A stretch of 64,000 bases of DNA from Micromonospora sp. LH3U1 (GCF_028475105.1 NZ_CP116936.1:744001-808000); one strand, 5' to 3'; positions 1 to 8,946 are shown, numbered from the stretch's first letter. Program-made: numbers and translations. The notes: generated by a model from the sequence alone, not told the origin.

Positions 1-915
1 GCCGCCAGCGCCGAAGATCTCCATCCGGGAGCCGTCCGGCAGTTCCAGCCAGGACATGTTCTCGATGACGCCAACCACCCGCTGGTGGGTCTGCAGGGCG
101 ATCGAGCCGGCCCGCTCCGCCACCTCGGCGGCGGCGGTCTGCGGAGTGGTGACGATCAGGATCTCCGAGTTGGGCAGCAACTGGGCCAGCGAGATGGCCA
201 CGTCGCCGGTGCCCGGCGGCAGGTCGAGCAGGAGCACGTCCAGGTCGCCCCAGTAGACGTCGGCCAGGAACTGCTGCAACGCCCGGTGCAGCATCGGGCC
301 ACGCCACACGACGGCGGCGTTGCCGGACGTGAACATGCCGATGGAGATCACCTTCACGCCGTGCGCCTGCGGCGGCATGATCATGTCCTCGACGCGGGTG
401 GGTCGGCCATCAGCGCCGAGCATCCGGGGCACCGAGTGGCCGTAGATGTCCGCGTCGACCACGCCGACGGAGAGCCCGCGAGCGGCGAGCGCCGCCGCCA
501 GGTTGACCGTCACGCTGGACTTGCCGACGCCACCCTTGCCACTGGCCACTGCGTACACCCGGGTGCGCGAGCCGGGCTGGGCGAACGGGATGACGGGCTC
601 CTCGGTGGCGCCCCCGCCGCGCAGCTGCGACTGCAACGACTGCCGCTGCTCGGGGCTCATCACACCAAAGTCGATCTCCACGCCGGTAACGCCGGGCACT
701 GCGGCGACCGCGGCGGTGATGTCCGTACGCAGCTTGTCCTTCAGCGGGCAGCCGGCGACGGTGAGCAGCAGCTCGACCCGGACGACACCGCTGGCACCGA
801 TCGTGGCGGAGCGGACCATGCCCAGCTCGGTGATGGGCCGGCGGATCTCCGGGTCGTTGACGGTGGCCAGGGCGGCCTGGATCGCGTCCTCGACGGTGCG
901 CACGGGTGCTGACAT
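1..915 (-). CDS. mrp: Mrp/ApbC-family iron-sulfur cluster carrier ATPase (3' end outside window)
   Basis: P-loop ATPase of the Mrp/NBP35 family, which binds and transfers Fe-S clusters to apoproteins in the cytoplasm. The reading frame is open from ATG 915 down to base 1 without a stop, so 305 residues are visible and the C-terminus is missing. Residues 1-85 form a DUF59/MIP18-like domain. The deviant Walker A, SGKGGVGKSS, lies at about 125-134, and VDADIYGHS and LLDLPPGTGD follow as the switch and Walker B regions. It reads in the same direction as the DUF1003 and MgtE_N/CBS genes, an arrangement I recall from other actinobacteria. Family assignment is firm; the physiological target is inferred. 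Confidence 0.95.
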   Translation of the reverse strand, partial: MSAPVRTVEDAIQAALATVNDPEIRRPITELGMVRSATIGASGVVRVELLLTVAGCPLKDKLRTDITAAVAAVPGVTGVEIDFGVMSPEQRQSLQSQLRGGGATEEPVIPFAQPGSRTRVYAVASGKGGVGKSSVTVNLAAALAARGLSVGVVDADIYGHSVPRMLGADGRPTRVEDMIMPPQAHGVKVISIGMFTSGNAAVVWRGPMLHRALQQFLADVYWGDLDVLLLDLPPGTGDVAISLAQLLPNSEILIVTTPQTAAAEVAERAGSIALQTHQRVVGVIENMSWLELPDGSRMEIFGAGG

Positions 916-1001
916 GCCCGCAATGCTACGTCGCGGGGCATCCGCTGCCGCTGCTGGCCGGGGCGGTGTGAGCCAATCGATGACCCGCCTTGGCCCGCTG
1001 G

Positions 1002-1652
1002 TCAGCCGTCCGCACGGCGGGGGCCGGTGCCGTCCGGCCGGGCGTCCCGGGTGAAGTCGCCGTCCAGGTCGTCACGTGGTTCGTCCAGGCCGACACCGTC
1101 GGTCGGCCGCTGGCCACGCCTCTCCTGCCGGTTGTCCTTGTCCTGCTGGCGGCGCTCCAACCGCTGACGACGCTGCCCCACCTCGTCCAGTTCCTCGGCC
1201 AGCCGGGCCAGCTCGGAGCGGAGGAAGTCCCGGGTGGCGACCTCGCCCAGCGCGATCCGTAGCGAGGCGATCTCCCTGGCCAGGTACTCGGTATCCGCCT
1301 TCTGCGCGGTGGCCCGTCGCCGGTCCTCCTCCAACGCCACCCGGTCCCGGTCGGCCTGCCGGTTCTGCGCCAGCAGGATCAGCGGCGCCGCGTAGCTGGC
1401 CTGCAACGACAACACCAGAGTGAGGAACGTGAAGGTGTACGGGTCGAAGCGCAGGTCCGCCGGGACCAACGTGTTCCAGGCGAACCAGATCGCGATCACC
1501 ACCGTCATGACGACGAGGAAGTTCGCGGTGCCCATGCCCCGGGCGATGCCCTCCGACCACCGGCCGAACGCCTCCGCGTCGAACCGGGGCAGCTTGATGC
1601 CCCGGGGCTCGCGTGGCTGGTCGAGCCGTTCCGCCCGCCGCTGGTCAGCCAT
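1002..1652 (-). CDS. DUF1003 family membrane protein
   Basis: A 216-residue protein of the DUF1003 family. It has two predicted membrane segments in the first half (around residues 40-60, TANFLVVMTVVIAIWF, and 75-100, FTFLTLVLSLQASYAAPLIL), followed by the family's polar signature NRQADRDR and a long charged, probably coiled-coil C-terminal half rich in Arg, Glu and Gln. The ATG at 1652 is chosen because it overlaps the stop of the upstream gene by 8 bases, which suggests translational coupling. An in-frame ATG at 1670 is an alternative. The molecular function of DUF1003 is not established; the pairing with an MgtE_N/CBS protein hints at a link to divalent-cation homeostasis. Confidence 0.9.
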   Translation of the reverse strand: MADQRRAERLDQPREPRGIKLPRFDAEAFGRWSEGIARGMGTANFLVVMTVVIAIWFAWNTLVPADLRFDPYTFTFLTLVLSLQASYAAPLILLAQNRQADRDRVALEEDRRRATAQKADTEYLAREIASLRIALGEVATRDFLRSELARLAEELDEVGQRRQRLERRQQDKDNRQERRGQRPTDGVGLDEPRDDLDGDFTRDARPDGTGPRRADG

Positions 1653-2937
1653 CGGCGCCATCCAGCCCATCGTCGGTGGTGCCCGGGGCGGCCATGGCGT
1701 CGCGGTCCCGCCAGTCCCGGGGCAGCGAATGGTCCAGCACGTCGTCCACCGTGACGGCGCCGACCAGCCGGTTGTTCCGGTCGATCACCGGCATGGCGAC
1801 CAGGTCGTAGGTGGCCATGCGGCGGGTGATCTCCGGCAGCGGAGTGGTCGGGCGCAGCGGGTCGATGTCGTTGACCACCACCTTGCCCAGCAGATCCGCC
1901 GGTGGTTCGCGCAGCAGCGCCTGGAAGTGCACCATGCCCAGGTAGCGGCCGGTCGGGGTGTTCTGTGGTGCCCGGGTCACGAAGACCTGGGCGGCGACGG
2001 CGGGGGAGAGCTGTGGCTCCCGGATCCGGGCCAGTGCCTCGGCGACGGTGGCGTCCGGTGGCAGGATGACCGGCTCCGAGGTCATCACACTGCCCGCCGT
2101 GCCGGGCGTGTACTTGAGGAGTTGACGCACCGGGTCGGCCTCGTCCGGCTCCATCAGGTCCAGCAGCACGTCCTGCTCCGGTGGCGGCAGCTCGTTGAGC
2201 AGGTCCGCGGCGTCGTCCGGGTCCATCTCCTCCAGGATGTCGGCGGCCCGCTCCCGGTCGAGGGCGGCGAGGATCTCCACCTGGTCGTGCTCCGGCAACT
2301 CGCTGAGCACGTCGGCCAGCCGCTCGTCGTCCAACGCGGCAGCGACCTCGTTGCGCCGTGCGTCGGGCAGATCCTGCAGCGCGTTGGCCAGGTCGGCCGG
2401 GCGCATGTCCTCCAGGACGGCGAGCAGATTCGCCGTACCCCGATTGTCGGCGATGCCGCTGAGCCCGCGCACCCGGTCCCACTCGACCTGGTGCAGGTGG
2501 CCGCGGCGGGTGAGTCGACCGGTCTGCTCGCGTACGGCGACACGGGTCAGCGACCACTCACCACCTCGGGCGCACTCCATCGCGACGTCCACGACTGCGC
2601 CAGGCTGGCCGCCCGGGTCGAGTTGCACCCGCCGGTCCAGTAGTTCCTGGAGCACCAGCAACTCGTTCTGGCGCTTCTCGAACCGGCGCAGGTTGAGGGT
2701 GCCGGAGCCGAGCACGACGGCGTCCGCGTCGATGGAGGTGATCCGGTTGATGGACAGGAAGATTCGACGACGCATCGGCATCTCGGCGACCAGGCCCACC
2801 ACCTCCGGCGGACGCTTCGTCGCCCGTAGCCGTGCCACGGCGTCACGAACCCGCCCCACCTGGTCACCGTTCGGGTCGAAGACGGCGACTCCGGCGAGAC
2901 GGGCGATGTAGACCCGGGTCGGCGTGCTCACGGGCAC
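1645..2937 (-). CDS. MgtE N-domain / CBS-pair protein without transport domain
   Basis: A soluble protein of about 430 residues. It opens with a PRC-barrel-like segment (residues 5-75), continues with an MgtE intracellular N domain (about 160-280, a superhelix of repeats such as DLANALQDLPDARR and DVLSELPEHD), and ends with two CBS motifs (about 285-410, SVMTSEPVILPPDATV and DLVAMPVIDRNNRLVGAV). The MgtE magnesium channel domain is absent, so this is a sensor or regulatory version rather than a transporter. GTG 2937 or GTG 2931 can start it; the second gives the more usual MSTPTRVY start. It is divergent from the PhzF gene with under 30 bases between the starts. Confidence 0.92.
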   Translation of the reverse strand: MPVSTPTRVYIARLAGVAVFDPNGDQVGRVRDAVARLRATKRPPEVVGLVAEMPMRRRIFLSINRITSIDADAVVLGSGTLNLRRFEKRQNELLVLQELLDRRVQLDPGGQPGAVVDVAMECARGGEWSLTRVAVREQTGRLTRRGHLHQVEWDRVRGLSGIADNRGTANLLAVLEDMRPADLANALQDLPDARRNEVAAALDDERLADVLSELPEHDQVEILAALDRERAADILEEMDPDDAADLLNELPPPEQDVLLDLMEPDEADPVRQLLKYTPGTAGSVMTSEPVILPPDATVAEALARIREPQLSPAVAAQVFVTRAPQNTPTGRYLGMVHFQALLREPPADLLGKVVVNDIDPLRPTTPLPEITRRMATYDLVAMPVIDRNNRLVGAVTVDDVLDHSLPRDWRDRDAMAAPGTTDDGLDGADG

Positions 2938-2964
2938 CAGCCTAAGCGCCTAGTGTTTATCAAC

Positions 2965-3834
2965 ATGTCGACCTTGGCCTACGAGATCGTGGACGTCTTC
3001 ACCGACCGCCCCTTCGCCGGCAACCCGCTGGCCGTGGTGTTCGGCGCGGAGGCGCTGGCCACCGAGCAGATGCAGGCACTCGCGCTGGAGTTCAACCTCT
3101 CCGAGACGGTGTTCGTGCTGCCCCCTACCCAGGTCGGTGCCACCTACCGGGCCAGGATCTTCACCCCACTCGAGGAGTTGCCGTTCGCCGGGCACCCGAG
3201 TGTCGGCGCGGCGGTCACCGCGAGCCGCCGCGGGATGTTCGGTGTGGGGCAGGTCACCCAGGAGTGCATAGCCGGGGTGCTGCCGGTCGAGGTGACCGCG
3301 TCCGGGGCGACGCTGACCGGTGGCACGCCGACGCTCGGGCCGGAGCTGGATCCGGAGCCGTTGCTGGAGATCGCCGGGCTGGTCGCCGACGACCACAGCG
3401 GGCCCGCCCCGTGCGTCGCCGGCTGCGGGCTGGAGTTCCCGTACCTGCCGGTGCGGCCGGAGTCGGTGGCCCGCGCCCGGGTGGACCCGGCGGCGGCGCA
3501 GCGGTACGGGGTTTCGCACGTCAGCGTCTTCTCCTGGGACGCCGCCGCGCAAACCGCCCACGCCCGGGTCTTCGTGCCGGGGGTCGGTGTCCCGGAGGAC
3601 CCGGCGACCGGTTCGGCGGCGCTCGGCCTCGGTGTCTGGCTGGTGGCGACCGGTCTGCTGCCCGGCGAGGGGTTGTCCCGTTATGCGGTCCGCCAGGGTG
3701 TGGAGATGAATCGCCCGTCCTCGCTGACCTGCACGGTCACCGCGGCGAACGGGGTGGCGGTCGGTGCGACGGTGGCGGGTCAGGTGATGCCGGTGGCCCG
3801 GGGCGAGATCGCCGTACCGCCGTTCGTGGGCTGA
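2965..3834 (+). CDS. PhzF-family isomerase/epimerase-like protein
   Basis: A 289-residue member of the PhzF/diaminopimelate-epimerase fold family. Family marks are the N-terminal VDVFTDRPFAGNPLAVV with its GNP motif, the catalytic-region Glu in LSETVFV, the GHPSVGAA loop near residue 75 and the EDPATGSAA motif near residue 212. PhzF itself isomerises trans-2,3-dihydro-3-hydroxyanthranilate in phenazine synthesis, but no other phenazine gene is present, so the substrate is unknown. ATG 2965 is preferred to the in-frame GTG 2953 because homologs begin near this Met. It is a single gene with its promoter squeezed between divergent starts. Confidence 0.9.
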   Translation: MSTLAYEIVDVFTDRPFAGNPLAVVFGAEALATEQMQALALEFNLSETVFVLPPTQVGATYRARIFTPLEELPFAGHPSVGAAVTASRRGMFGVGQVTQECIAGVLPVEVTASGATLTGGTPTLGPELDPEPLLEIAGLVADDHSGPAPCVAGCGLEFPYLPVRPESVARARVDPAAAQRYGVSHVSVFSWDAAAQTAHARVFVPGVGVPEDPATGSAALGLGVWLVATGLLPGEGLSRYAVRQGVEMNRPSSLTCTVTAANGVAVGATVAGQVMPVARGEIAVPPFVG

Positions 3835-3864
3835 GCTGAGGTGCCGATGGGGGAGGATGCGGGT

Positions 3865-4377
3865 GTGACGGACGAGGACGCCCCCGTGGGCACGCCGCTG
3901 GTCGACGAGGCGATGAAGAAGGCCGCCGTGGCCTGGGTCAGCGTTTCCGGCGGGGCTGCGCTCGCGCTCTGGTGCGCCCCGCTGGAGGGTGCGCTCCTGG
4001 TGGTCAGCGGGCCGGGCGAGCAGGCCGCGCCCGGTCTGGCCGACGCGACCGAGGCGCAGGTCACCCTGCGGGGCGACCATGGTGGTCGGATCGTGACCTG
4101 GCCGGCCCGGGTGAGCCGGGTGCAGCCGGGCACCGAAGCGTGGGACACCACCGCGTCGCTGGTGGCGGCGAAGCGCCTGAACGCGCCCGGCCCGACCGCC
4201 GATCTGGTGGCCCGGTGGGCTGCCGACGGTTGCGCGGTGAATCGGCTGGCCCCGGCCGGTACGCCGCTGGCCGGTGCCGACCTGCCGGCCGACGCGCAGG
4301 CCGAGCCGCCCCGAGCCACCCCGGCGGTCCGGGTCACCCGCAAGCCGTTCCGCCTGCACCGGGTCCGTCGCCGCTGA
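3865..4377 (+). CDS. Conserved hypothetical protein, about 170 aa
   Basis: I cannot assign a named function. The protein starts with an acidic stretch (TDEDAPVGTPLVDEAMKKA), then has a compact alpha/beta region with WVSVSGGAALALW and ALLVVSGPGEQ, and ends with a basic, Arg-rich tail (KPFRLHRVRRR). The pattern of strands suggests a small beta-barrel-like fold, but this is a guess. GTG 3865 follows a purine-rich GGGGGAGG at a good distance; ATG 3847 and GTG 3841 are also in frame. It lies 30 bases behind the PhzF-like gene on the same strand and meets the HAD gene tail to tail. Confidence 0.75.
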   Translation: MTDEDAPVGTPLVDEAMKKAAVAWVSVSGGAALALWCAPLEGALLVVSGPGEQAAPGLADATEAQVTLRGDHGGRIVTWPARVSRVQPGTEAWDTTASLVAAKRLNAPGPTADLVARWAADGCAVNRLAPAGTPLAGADLPADAQAEPPRATPAVRVTRKPFRLHRVRRR

Positions 4378-4385
4378 TCGGCTCG

Positions 4386-5105
4386 TCAGCCCGCCCGACC
4401 GCCGACACCCACCACCCCGGCATCGACGTCGACGAGGGCGAGCACCTCGCCCAGGGTGCCGAGCGTGGGGCCGCGCCAGTCCAGGTCGGCGTTGAACACC
4501 ATGTGCGTGGCCAGGTCCGGCGCGGCGAGTCGGACGGCGGTCATCCCGGCCCGCTCGGCGCCGGTCAACTCCTGGCTGCCGCCGTCGCCGACGTACAGGC
4601 AGTCGCCCGGTGCGAGCCCGAGCCGCTGGCAGGCGGTCAGGTAGAGCACCGGATCCGGCTTGCACCGTCCGACCTGTACCGAGAAGACCCGCACGTCGAG
4701 CAGCGGCGCGACCGCGAGCTGTGGCAGGAAGGCCGGCAGCTCATGCGTACAGTCGCTGATCACGCCGGTGCGCAGGCCGCGCTGGCGCAGGGCCGCCAGC
4801 ACCGGCACGGCGTCGGCCCGCAGCCAGGTGTCCGCGCGGACCGCCCGGTGGCGGGACGCGACCGCCGCCCGCACGGCATGGTCACTGGGGTGTACGCCGG
4901 CCTGCGCGCACACCCAGCGAAGGGTCGCCTCCGCGTTGCCGAGTCGGCCGGTGGCCCGCTCGTAGTAGGTGCGGTCCAGCACCTCGGTCAACGTGTCGGT
5001 GTGGCAGCCGAGCAACTCGGCGGTGCCGGCGTGCGCGACACCGCGCTGCACCGAACGGGTCAGGGTGCCGAAGAAATCGAACAGCACCGCCTGGTAGCTG
5101 GGCAT
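4386..5105 (-). CDS. HAD-superfamily hydrolase
   Basis: A 239-residue haloacid-dehalogenase-like hydrolase. Motif I is FDFFGTLT at residues 9-16: the nucleophile Asp is present, but the second Asp of the phosphatase DxD motif is replaced by Phe, as in dehalogenase and HAD-IA subfamilies. Motif II is GVISDCT, motif III is the Lys in CKPDPVLY, and motif IV is VGDGGSQEL. A helical cap lies between motifs I and II. Although the frame stays open upstream to 5681, ATG 5105 is the only start that puts motif I at the N-terminus. Probable small-molecule phosphatase; substrate unknown. Confidence 0.9.
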   Translation of the reverse strand: MPSYQAVLFDFFGTLTRSVQRGVAHAGTAELLGCHTDTLTEVLDRTYYERATGRLGNAEATLRWVCAQAGVHPSDHAVRAAVASRHRAVRADTWLRADAVPVLAALRQRGLRTGVISDCTHELPAFLPQLAVAPLLDVRVFSVQVGRCKPDPVLYLTACQRLGLAPGDCLYVGDGGSQELTGAERAGMTAVRLAAPDLATHMVFNADLDWRGPTLGTLGEVLALVDVDAGVVGVGGRAG

Positions 5106-5211
5106 GGAGGAGCGCCTCCGGGCGGTCGAGGGTCGGCGGCGCGGACCCGCGTGATCGTAACGGAGTGATGACCCTCCGTGCTGTCCGTCATGCGTGTGAA
5201 AATTACGTCCC

Positions 5212-6156
5212 GTGCGCCCACCTTCACCCCGCCCGTCCCTGGATCCGCTGACCACCGGCGCGGTCGGTCTGGCCGTGGTCGCGGTGTCGTCGTCCGCGCC
5301 GCTGATCGCGTACGCCGCCGCCCCCGCGCTGGCCATCGCGTTCTGGCGCAACCTGCTCGCGGTGGCCGTGCTGAGCCCCTTCTCGCTGGCCCAGCGTCGC
5401 GCCGAGTTCCGCCGGCTGACCGTGGGTGTGGGCCGGCGGGAGGGGCTGTTCTGCGCCCTGTCCGGGGTCGCGCTGGCCGGGCACTTCGCCACCTGGGTGC
5501 CGAGCGCCCAGCTCACCTCGGTCGCCACGTCCACCGCCCTGGTCGCCACCCAGCCGGTCTGGCAGGGGCTGATCGCCCGCGCCCAGGGGCGTCGGCTGCC
5601 CCGGGTCGTGTGGATCGGCATCGCGGTGGCCGTCGGCGGCGCGGCGATCGCCACCGGAACGGACGTGGGTGTCTCCGGCAAGGCCGTCCTCGGCGACGTG
5701 CTGGCGCTGATCGGCGCCCTGTTCGCCGCCGTCTACACCGCCTTCGGTGAACGGGCCCGGAGCAGCATCAGCACCACCACCTACACCACCATCTGCTACG
5801 GGATCTGCGCGCTGATCCTGCTGGTCGTCTGCCTGGTCGGCGGCGTACGGCTGACCGGGTTCGACGGGCGCACCTGGCTGGCCATCCTGGCCCTGGTGGC
5901 CGGCGCCCAACTGCTCGGGCACTCGATGTTCAACTACGCCCTGAAGAAGATTCCGGCGACCACGGTGAGCGTGCTGATCCTCCTGGAGGCGCCCGGCGCG
6001 GCCCTGCTCGGTTGGGCCTGGCTGGGTCAGTTGCCCCGCCCGTACGCGCTGCTCGGGATGGCGTTGCTGCTGGTCGGTGTGGCGGTGGTGGTGCTCGGCG
6101 GCCGGCGGGCCGCACCCAGCGCGCTGCCGGCCGACCCGACCCCGTTGACCGACTGA
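5212..6156 (+). CDS. DMT-superfamily (EamA) transporter
   Basis: A 314-residue integral membrane protein with ten predicted transmembrane helices arranged as two EamA repeats. Typical features are the FWRNLLAVAVL segment in repeat one and LILLEAPGAALLGWAWLGQ with the final helix LLGMALLLVGVAVVVLGG in repeat two. Such proteins export or take up amino acids or other metabolites across the cytoplasmic membrane. It begins at GTG 5212, divergent from the HAD gene, with about 100 bases between starts. No neighbour reveals the substrate. Confidence 0.92.
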   Translation: MRPPSPRPSLDPLTTGAVGLAVVAVSSSAPLIAYAAAPALAIAFWRNLLAVAVLSPFSLAQRRAEFRRLTVGVGRREGLFCALSGVALAGHFATWVPSAQLTSVATSTALVATQPVWQGLIARAQGRRLPRVVWIGIAVAVGGAAIATGTDVGVSGKAVLGDVLALIGALFAAVYTAFGERARSSISTTTYTTICYGICALILLVVCLVGGVRLTGFDGRTWLAILALVAGAQLLGHSMFNYALKKIPATTVSVLILLEAPGAALLGWAWLGQLPRPYALLGMALLLVGVAVVVLGGRRAAPSALPADPTPLTD

Positions 6157-6167
6157 CCGTCGCCGTC

Positions 6168-6443
6168 CTAGCCCTCGTAGACCTCGATCACCCGGGTGGT
6201 CGGGGCGGTTTCACCGAGTTCGGCACGCAGCGCCGCCCGCTCCGGGTCGACGAGGAACGACTCGTATCCGGCCCGGCTCTCGAACCGGATCACGTGCACC
6301 TCGGTCTGCCCGTCGGTGCCGCGCAGCCGCCGGTCCAGGTGGCCGCTGTGCCGGCCGAGCAGGGCCAGCACGGCGTCCTCGTAGCGCCGTCCGGCGGCCT
6401 CGGCGCCGACGGCGAACTCGACGATCGCGACGAGAGTCAACAT
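6168..6443 (-). CDS. Small dimeric alpha-beta barrel protein (DUF1330/ABM-like)
   Basis: A 91-residue protein with the beta-alpha-beta-beta-alpha-beta layout of the ferredoxin-like dimeric alpha-beta barrel. It starts with TLVAIVEFAVG, has HVIRFESRAGYESFLVDPER in the middle and ends in TTRVIEVYEG. Relatives include ABM monooxygenase-like and DUF1330 domains. ATG 6443 starts 7 bases after the stop of the SDR gene at 6451; ATG 6461 would give an 11-base overlap. The tight spacing implies a two-gene operon with the SDR. Enzymatic activity is not evident. Confidence 0.8.
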   Translation of the reverse strand: MLTLVAIVEFAVGAEAAGRRYEDAVLALLGRHSGHLDRRLRGTDGQTEVHVIRFESRAGYESFLVDPERAALRAELGETAPTTRVIEVYEG

Positions 6444-6450
6444 GGCGGTG

Positions 6451-7296
6451 CTACTCCCCAATGCCGACGGCCTTGGCGCTGGCCGCCCAGAGCCGGGCGG
6501 CGAGCTGCGGATCGGCCGCCTTCCGGAACGGCCGACGCGGCCGACGGTCGGCGTAGTAACCCCCGTTGATCAGCCGGGAGCGCTCCTGGTTGGCCAGCCA
6601 CACCAGGGTCTCGGCGCCCTTCTCCGGGCTGCGGAACGGCAGGATCCGCATGCCGAACGCGACCAGCCTGCTGTCGTTGGCGAACCGGGTACGCACCAAC
6701 CCGGGGTGGAAGCTGTACGCGGAAGTGTCCGGCCAGCGCCGGGCAGCCTCGGCGGTGAACAGGATGTTCGCCTGCTTGCTGGTGCCGTACGCGCCCATCG
6801 GCTGGTAGCCGCGCAGCGGCGCGTTGAGGTGGTCCGGGTCGAGCGTGCCGAAGCGGTGCGCACCGGAAGCGGTCACCACGATCCGGCCCACCCGGTCGGC
6901 GAGCAGGTTGGTCAGCAGGAACGGGGCCAGGTGGTTGGCCTGGATGGACATCTCGAAACCGTCGACGGTGGTGAGTGGTTGCAGCGCGATGGCGCCGGCG
7001 TTGTTGGCGAGCACGTCGATCCGGTCGTACGCGGCCCGCAACTGCTCGGCCAGCCGGCGCACGTCGTCGAGCACCGCGAAGTCGGCCCGGAACAGCTCCG
7101 GACGTTCGCCCGAGTTCTCCCGGACCCGTTCCGCGGCGGCCTGTAGGCGGGCCGGGTCCCGCCCGACCAGCACCACCTGGTCACCACGGCAGGCCAGGTG
7201 CACGGCGGCGGCCAACCCGATGCCGGAGCTCGCCCCGGTCACCACCACCAGTCGACGCCCAGTGAGATCTTCCACAGGTCCATTCACCCCGGTCAT
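6451..7296 (-). CDS. Short-chain dehydrogenase/reductase (retinol-dehydrogenase-like)
   Basis: A 281-residue SDR. The cofactor motif TGASSGIG lies near residue 20, the structural motif NNAGA near 99, and the catalytic YGTSK near 160, with a Ser in VTASGAH completing the triad. The length and the LTNLLADR and YSFHPGLVRT segments are typical of the WW-domain oxidoreductase/retinol dehydrogenase subgroup. The Arg in GRDPAR after the second beta strand suggests NADP(H). It is divergent from the CoA-ester lyase gene and is the first gene of a pair with the small barrel protein. Confidence 0.92.
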   Translation of the reverse strand: MTGVNGPVEDLTGRRLVVVTGASSGIGLAAAVHLACRGDQVVLVGRDPARLQAAAERVRENSGERPELFRADFAVLDDVRRLAEQLRAAYDRIDVLANNAGAIALQPLTTVDGFEMSIQANHLAPFLLTNLLADRVGRIVVTASGAHRFGTLDPDHLNAPLRGYQPMGAYGTSKQANILFTAEAARRWPDTSAYSFHPGLVRTRFANDSRLVAFGMRILPFRSPEKGAETLVWLANQERSRLINGGYYADRRPRRPFRKAADPQLAARLWAASAKAVGIGE

Positions 7297-7406
7297 GGCG
7301 CGAGGTTACCGTGGCGTCACAACGCCCTTTGGGATCGTTAAGTTTTCGGCATCTGTCGTCAGGTGGCGTCGGCGTGCCCGCCGGACGCTGGAAGAGGAGC
7401 GCATCC

Positions 7407-8360
7407 ATGGCCGCAGTCGGTCGTCCCCGCCGATCCTGCCTCGCCGTACCCGGTTCCAGCATCAAGATGCTCGGCAAGGCGCAGGGCCTCCCGGCCGACC
7501 AGGTGTTCCTCGACCTGGAGGACGCCGTGGCCCCGCTGGCCAAGCCGGACGCGCGCAAGAACATCGTGGCCACGCTCAACGAGGGCGACTGGGCCGGCAA
7601 GACCCGGGTGGTCCGGGTCAACGACCTGACCACCCCGTGGACCTACCGGGACGTCATCGAGGTGGTCGAGGGCGCCGGCGCGAACCTGGACTGCATCATG
7701 CTGCCGAAGGTGCAGAACGCCGAGCAGGTGCACTGGCTGGACCTGCTGCTCACCCAGATCGAGAAGACGCTCGGCCTGGAGGTCGGCCGGATCGGCATCG
7801 AGGCGCAGATCGAGAACGCCGCCGGCCTGGTCAACGTGGACGCCATCGCGGGTGCCTCGCCGCGGGTGGAGACCATCATCTTCGGCCCGGCCGACTTCAT
7901 GGCGTCGATCAACATGAAGTCGTTGGTGGTCGGCGCACTGATCCCCGACTACCCGGGCGACCCGTACCACTACATCCTGATGCGGATCCTGATGGCCGCC
8001 CGGATGCACGACAAGCAGGCCATCGACGGTCCGTTCCTGCAGATCCGGGACGTGGACGGGTTCCGCGAGGTGGCCAAGCGCTCGGCGGCGCTGGGCTTCG
8101 ACGGCAAGTGGGTGCTGCACCCCGGTCAGATCGACGCCGCCAACGAGGTCTACCAGCCGGCGCAGGCCGACTACGACCACGCCGAGCTGATCCTCGACGC
8201 GTACGAGCACTACACGTCGGAGGCCGGCGGCAAGCTGGGTGCGGTGATGCTCGGCGACGAGATGATCGACGAGGCGTCCCGCAAGATGGCGCTCGTGATC
8301 GCCGCCAAGGGTCGGGCCGCCGGGATGAGCCGTACCTCGTCGTTCACCCCACCGGAGTGA
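7407..8360 (+). CDS. HpcH/HpaI-family CoA-ester lyase, likely malyl-CoA/beta-methylmalyl-CoA lyase
   Basis: A 317-residue TIM-barrel aldolase of the citrate-lyase-beta/malyl-CoA-lyase family. Visible motifs are LAVPGSS at the N-terminus, DLEDAVAP (acidic metal-binding region near residue 36), IEAQIENAAGL (metal-binding Glu near 135) and IFGPADFMASINM near 160. Such enzymes cleave or form malyl-CoA and beta-methylmalyl-CoA in the ethylmalonyl-CoA pathway. ATG 7407 follows GAAGAGGAGC. An acyl-CoA dehydrogenase and a MaoC hydratase matching the same pathway lie within the next 9 kb. The exact substrate is inferred. Confidence 0.88.
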   Translation: MAAVGRPRRSCLAVPGSSIKMLGKAQGLPADQVFLDLEDAVAPLAKPDARKNIVATLNEGDWAGKTRVVRVNDLTTPWTYRDVIEVVEGAGANLDCIMLPKVQNAEQVHWLDLLLTQIEKTLGLEVGRIGIEAQIENAAGLVNVDAIAGASPRVETIIFGPADFMASINMKSLVVGALIPDYPGDPYHYILMRILMAARMHDKQAIDGPFLQIRDVDGFREVAKRSAALGFDGKWVLHPGQIDAANEVYQPAQADYDHAELILDAYEHYTSEAGGKLGAVMLGDEMIDEASRKMALVIAAKGRAAGMSRTSSFTPPE

Positions 8361-8371
8361 CCGGCCGGGCC

Positions 8372-8394
8372 GCCCCCGGGTTGCACCCGGGGGC
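8372..8394. terminator. Bidirectional hairpin terminator
   Basis: A perfect 10-bp GC stem with a 3-base loop sits between the convergent ends of the CoA-ester lyase gene (8360) and the DUF4190 gene (8407). There is no U-run, as is usual in high-GC actinobacteria. Confidence 0.65.
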
Positions 8395-8406
8395 AGGCCG
8401 CCGAAC

Positions 8407-8946
8407 CTAGTAGGTGCTGCTCTCGTAGCTGGACGGATCCTGGTTCGCCACCCAGACAATGAAGATCACGATGGCGATGGTGGCCAGCACGGCCAGTGCG
8501 GTGGCGACCCAGCCGACGATGATGCCGGCGGTGGCGAAGCCCTCGCCGCCCTCGCCGCGCTCCCTGATCTGCTTGCGGGACACGTGGCCGAGGATCGCGC
8601 CGACCACGCCGATGTAGCCACCGAGGCCGTAACCACAGAGGCCGAGAGCGCCGATGATCGAGACGACCATCGCGGCGATGGCCAGGCCGTTCTGCTTGGG
8701 TGCCGGCGGGTACCCGTAACCCGGGTAGCCGGCCGGCGGCGGGTAACCGGGCGTGACCGGGTACGGGCCGGGCTGGGCCGGTATCTGCGGCGCGCCGCCC
8801 GCGTACGGGTCGGTCGGCGCGTACGGGTTCGCGGCGGTCGGCTGGGCGGGTACCGGTTGGCCGCTCACCGGGAGGGTGGGGTCGTCGAATTGCTGTCCGG
8901 ACCACGCCGGGTCGTGCCAGCCGCCGGAGGGCGGGGGATTCGTCAT
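8407..8946 (-). CDS. DUF4190 membrane protein with Pro/Tyr-rich N-terminus
   Basis: A 179-residue protein. The first 85 residues are a low-complexity cytoplasmic tail rich in Pro, Gly, Tyr and Ala with repeated PYA/YPP motifs. Two transmembrane helices follow (about 88-115 and 137-168) around the DUF4190 loop GAILGHVSRKQIRERGEGGEG. The family is common in actinobacteria and its function is unknown; the hairpin-like membrane domain with a Pro-rich tail suggests a scaffold. A paralog of the same length and design lies at 9996-10535. Confidence 0.9.
   Translation of the reverse strand: MTNPPPSGGWHDPAWSGQQFDDPTLPVSGQPVPAQPTAANPYAPTDPYAGGAPQIPAQPGPYPVTPGYPPPAGYPGYGYPPAPKQNGLAIAAMVVSIIGALGLCGYGLGGYIGVVGAILGHVSRKQIRERGEGGEGFATAGIIVGWVATALAVLATIAIVIFIVWVANQDPSSYESSTY

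Noticed and set aside
2950..4665. A 571-codon minus-strand frame
   Set aside because: It is antisense to the PhzF-like gene and the following conserved gene and has no recognisable domain or ribosome site.
5106..5681. N-terminal extension of the HAD gene
   Set aside because: The frame is open but would place the catalytic motif I in the middle and overlap the start of the divergent transporter gene.
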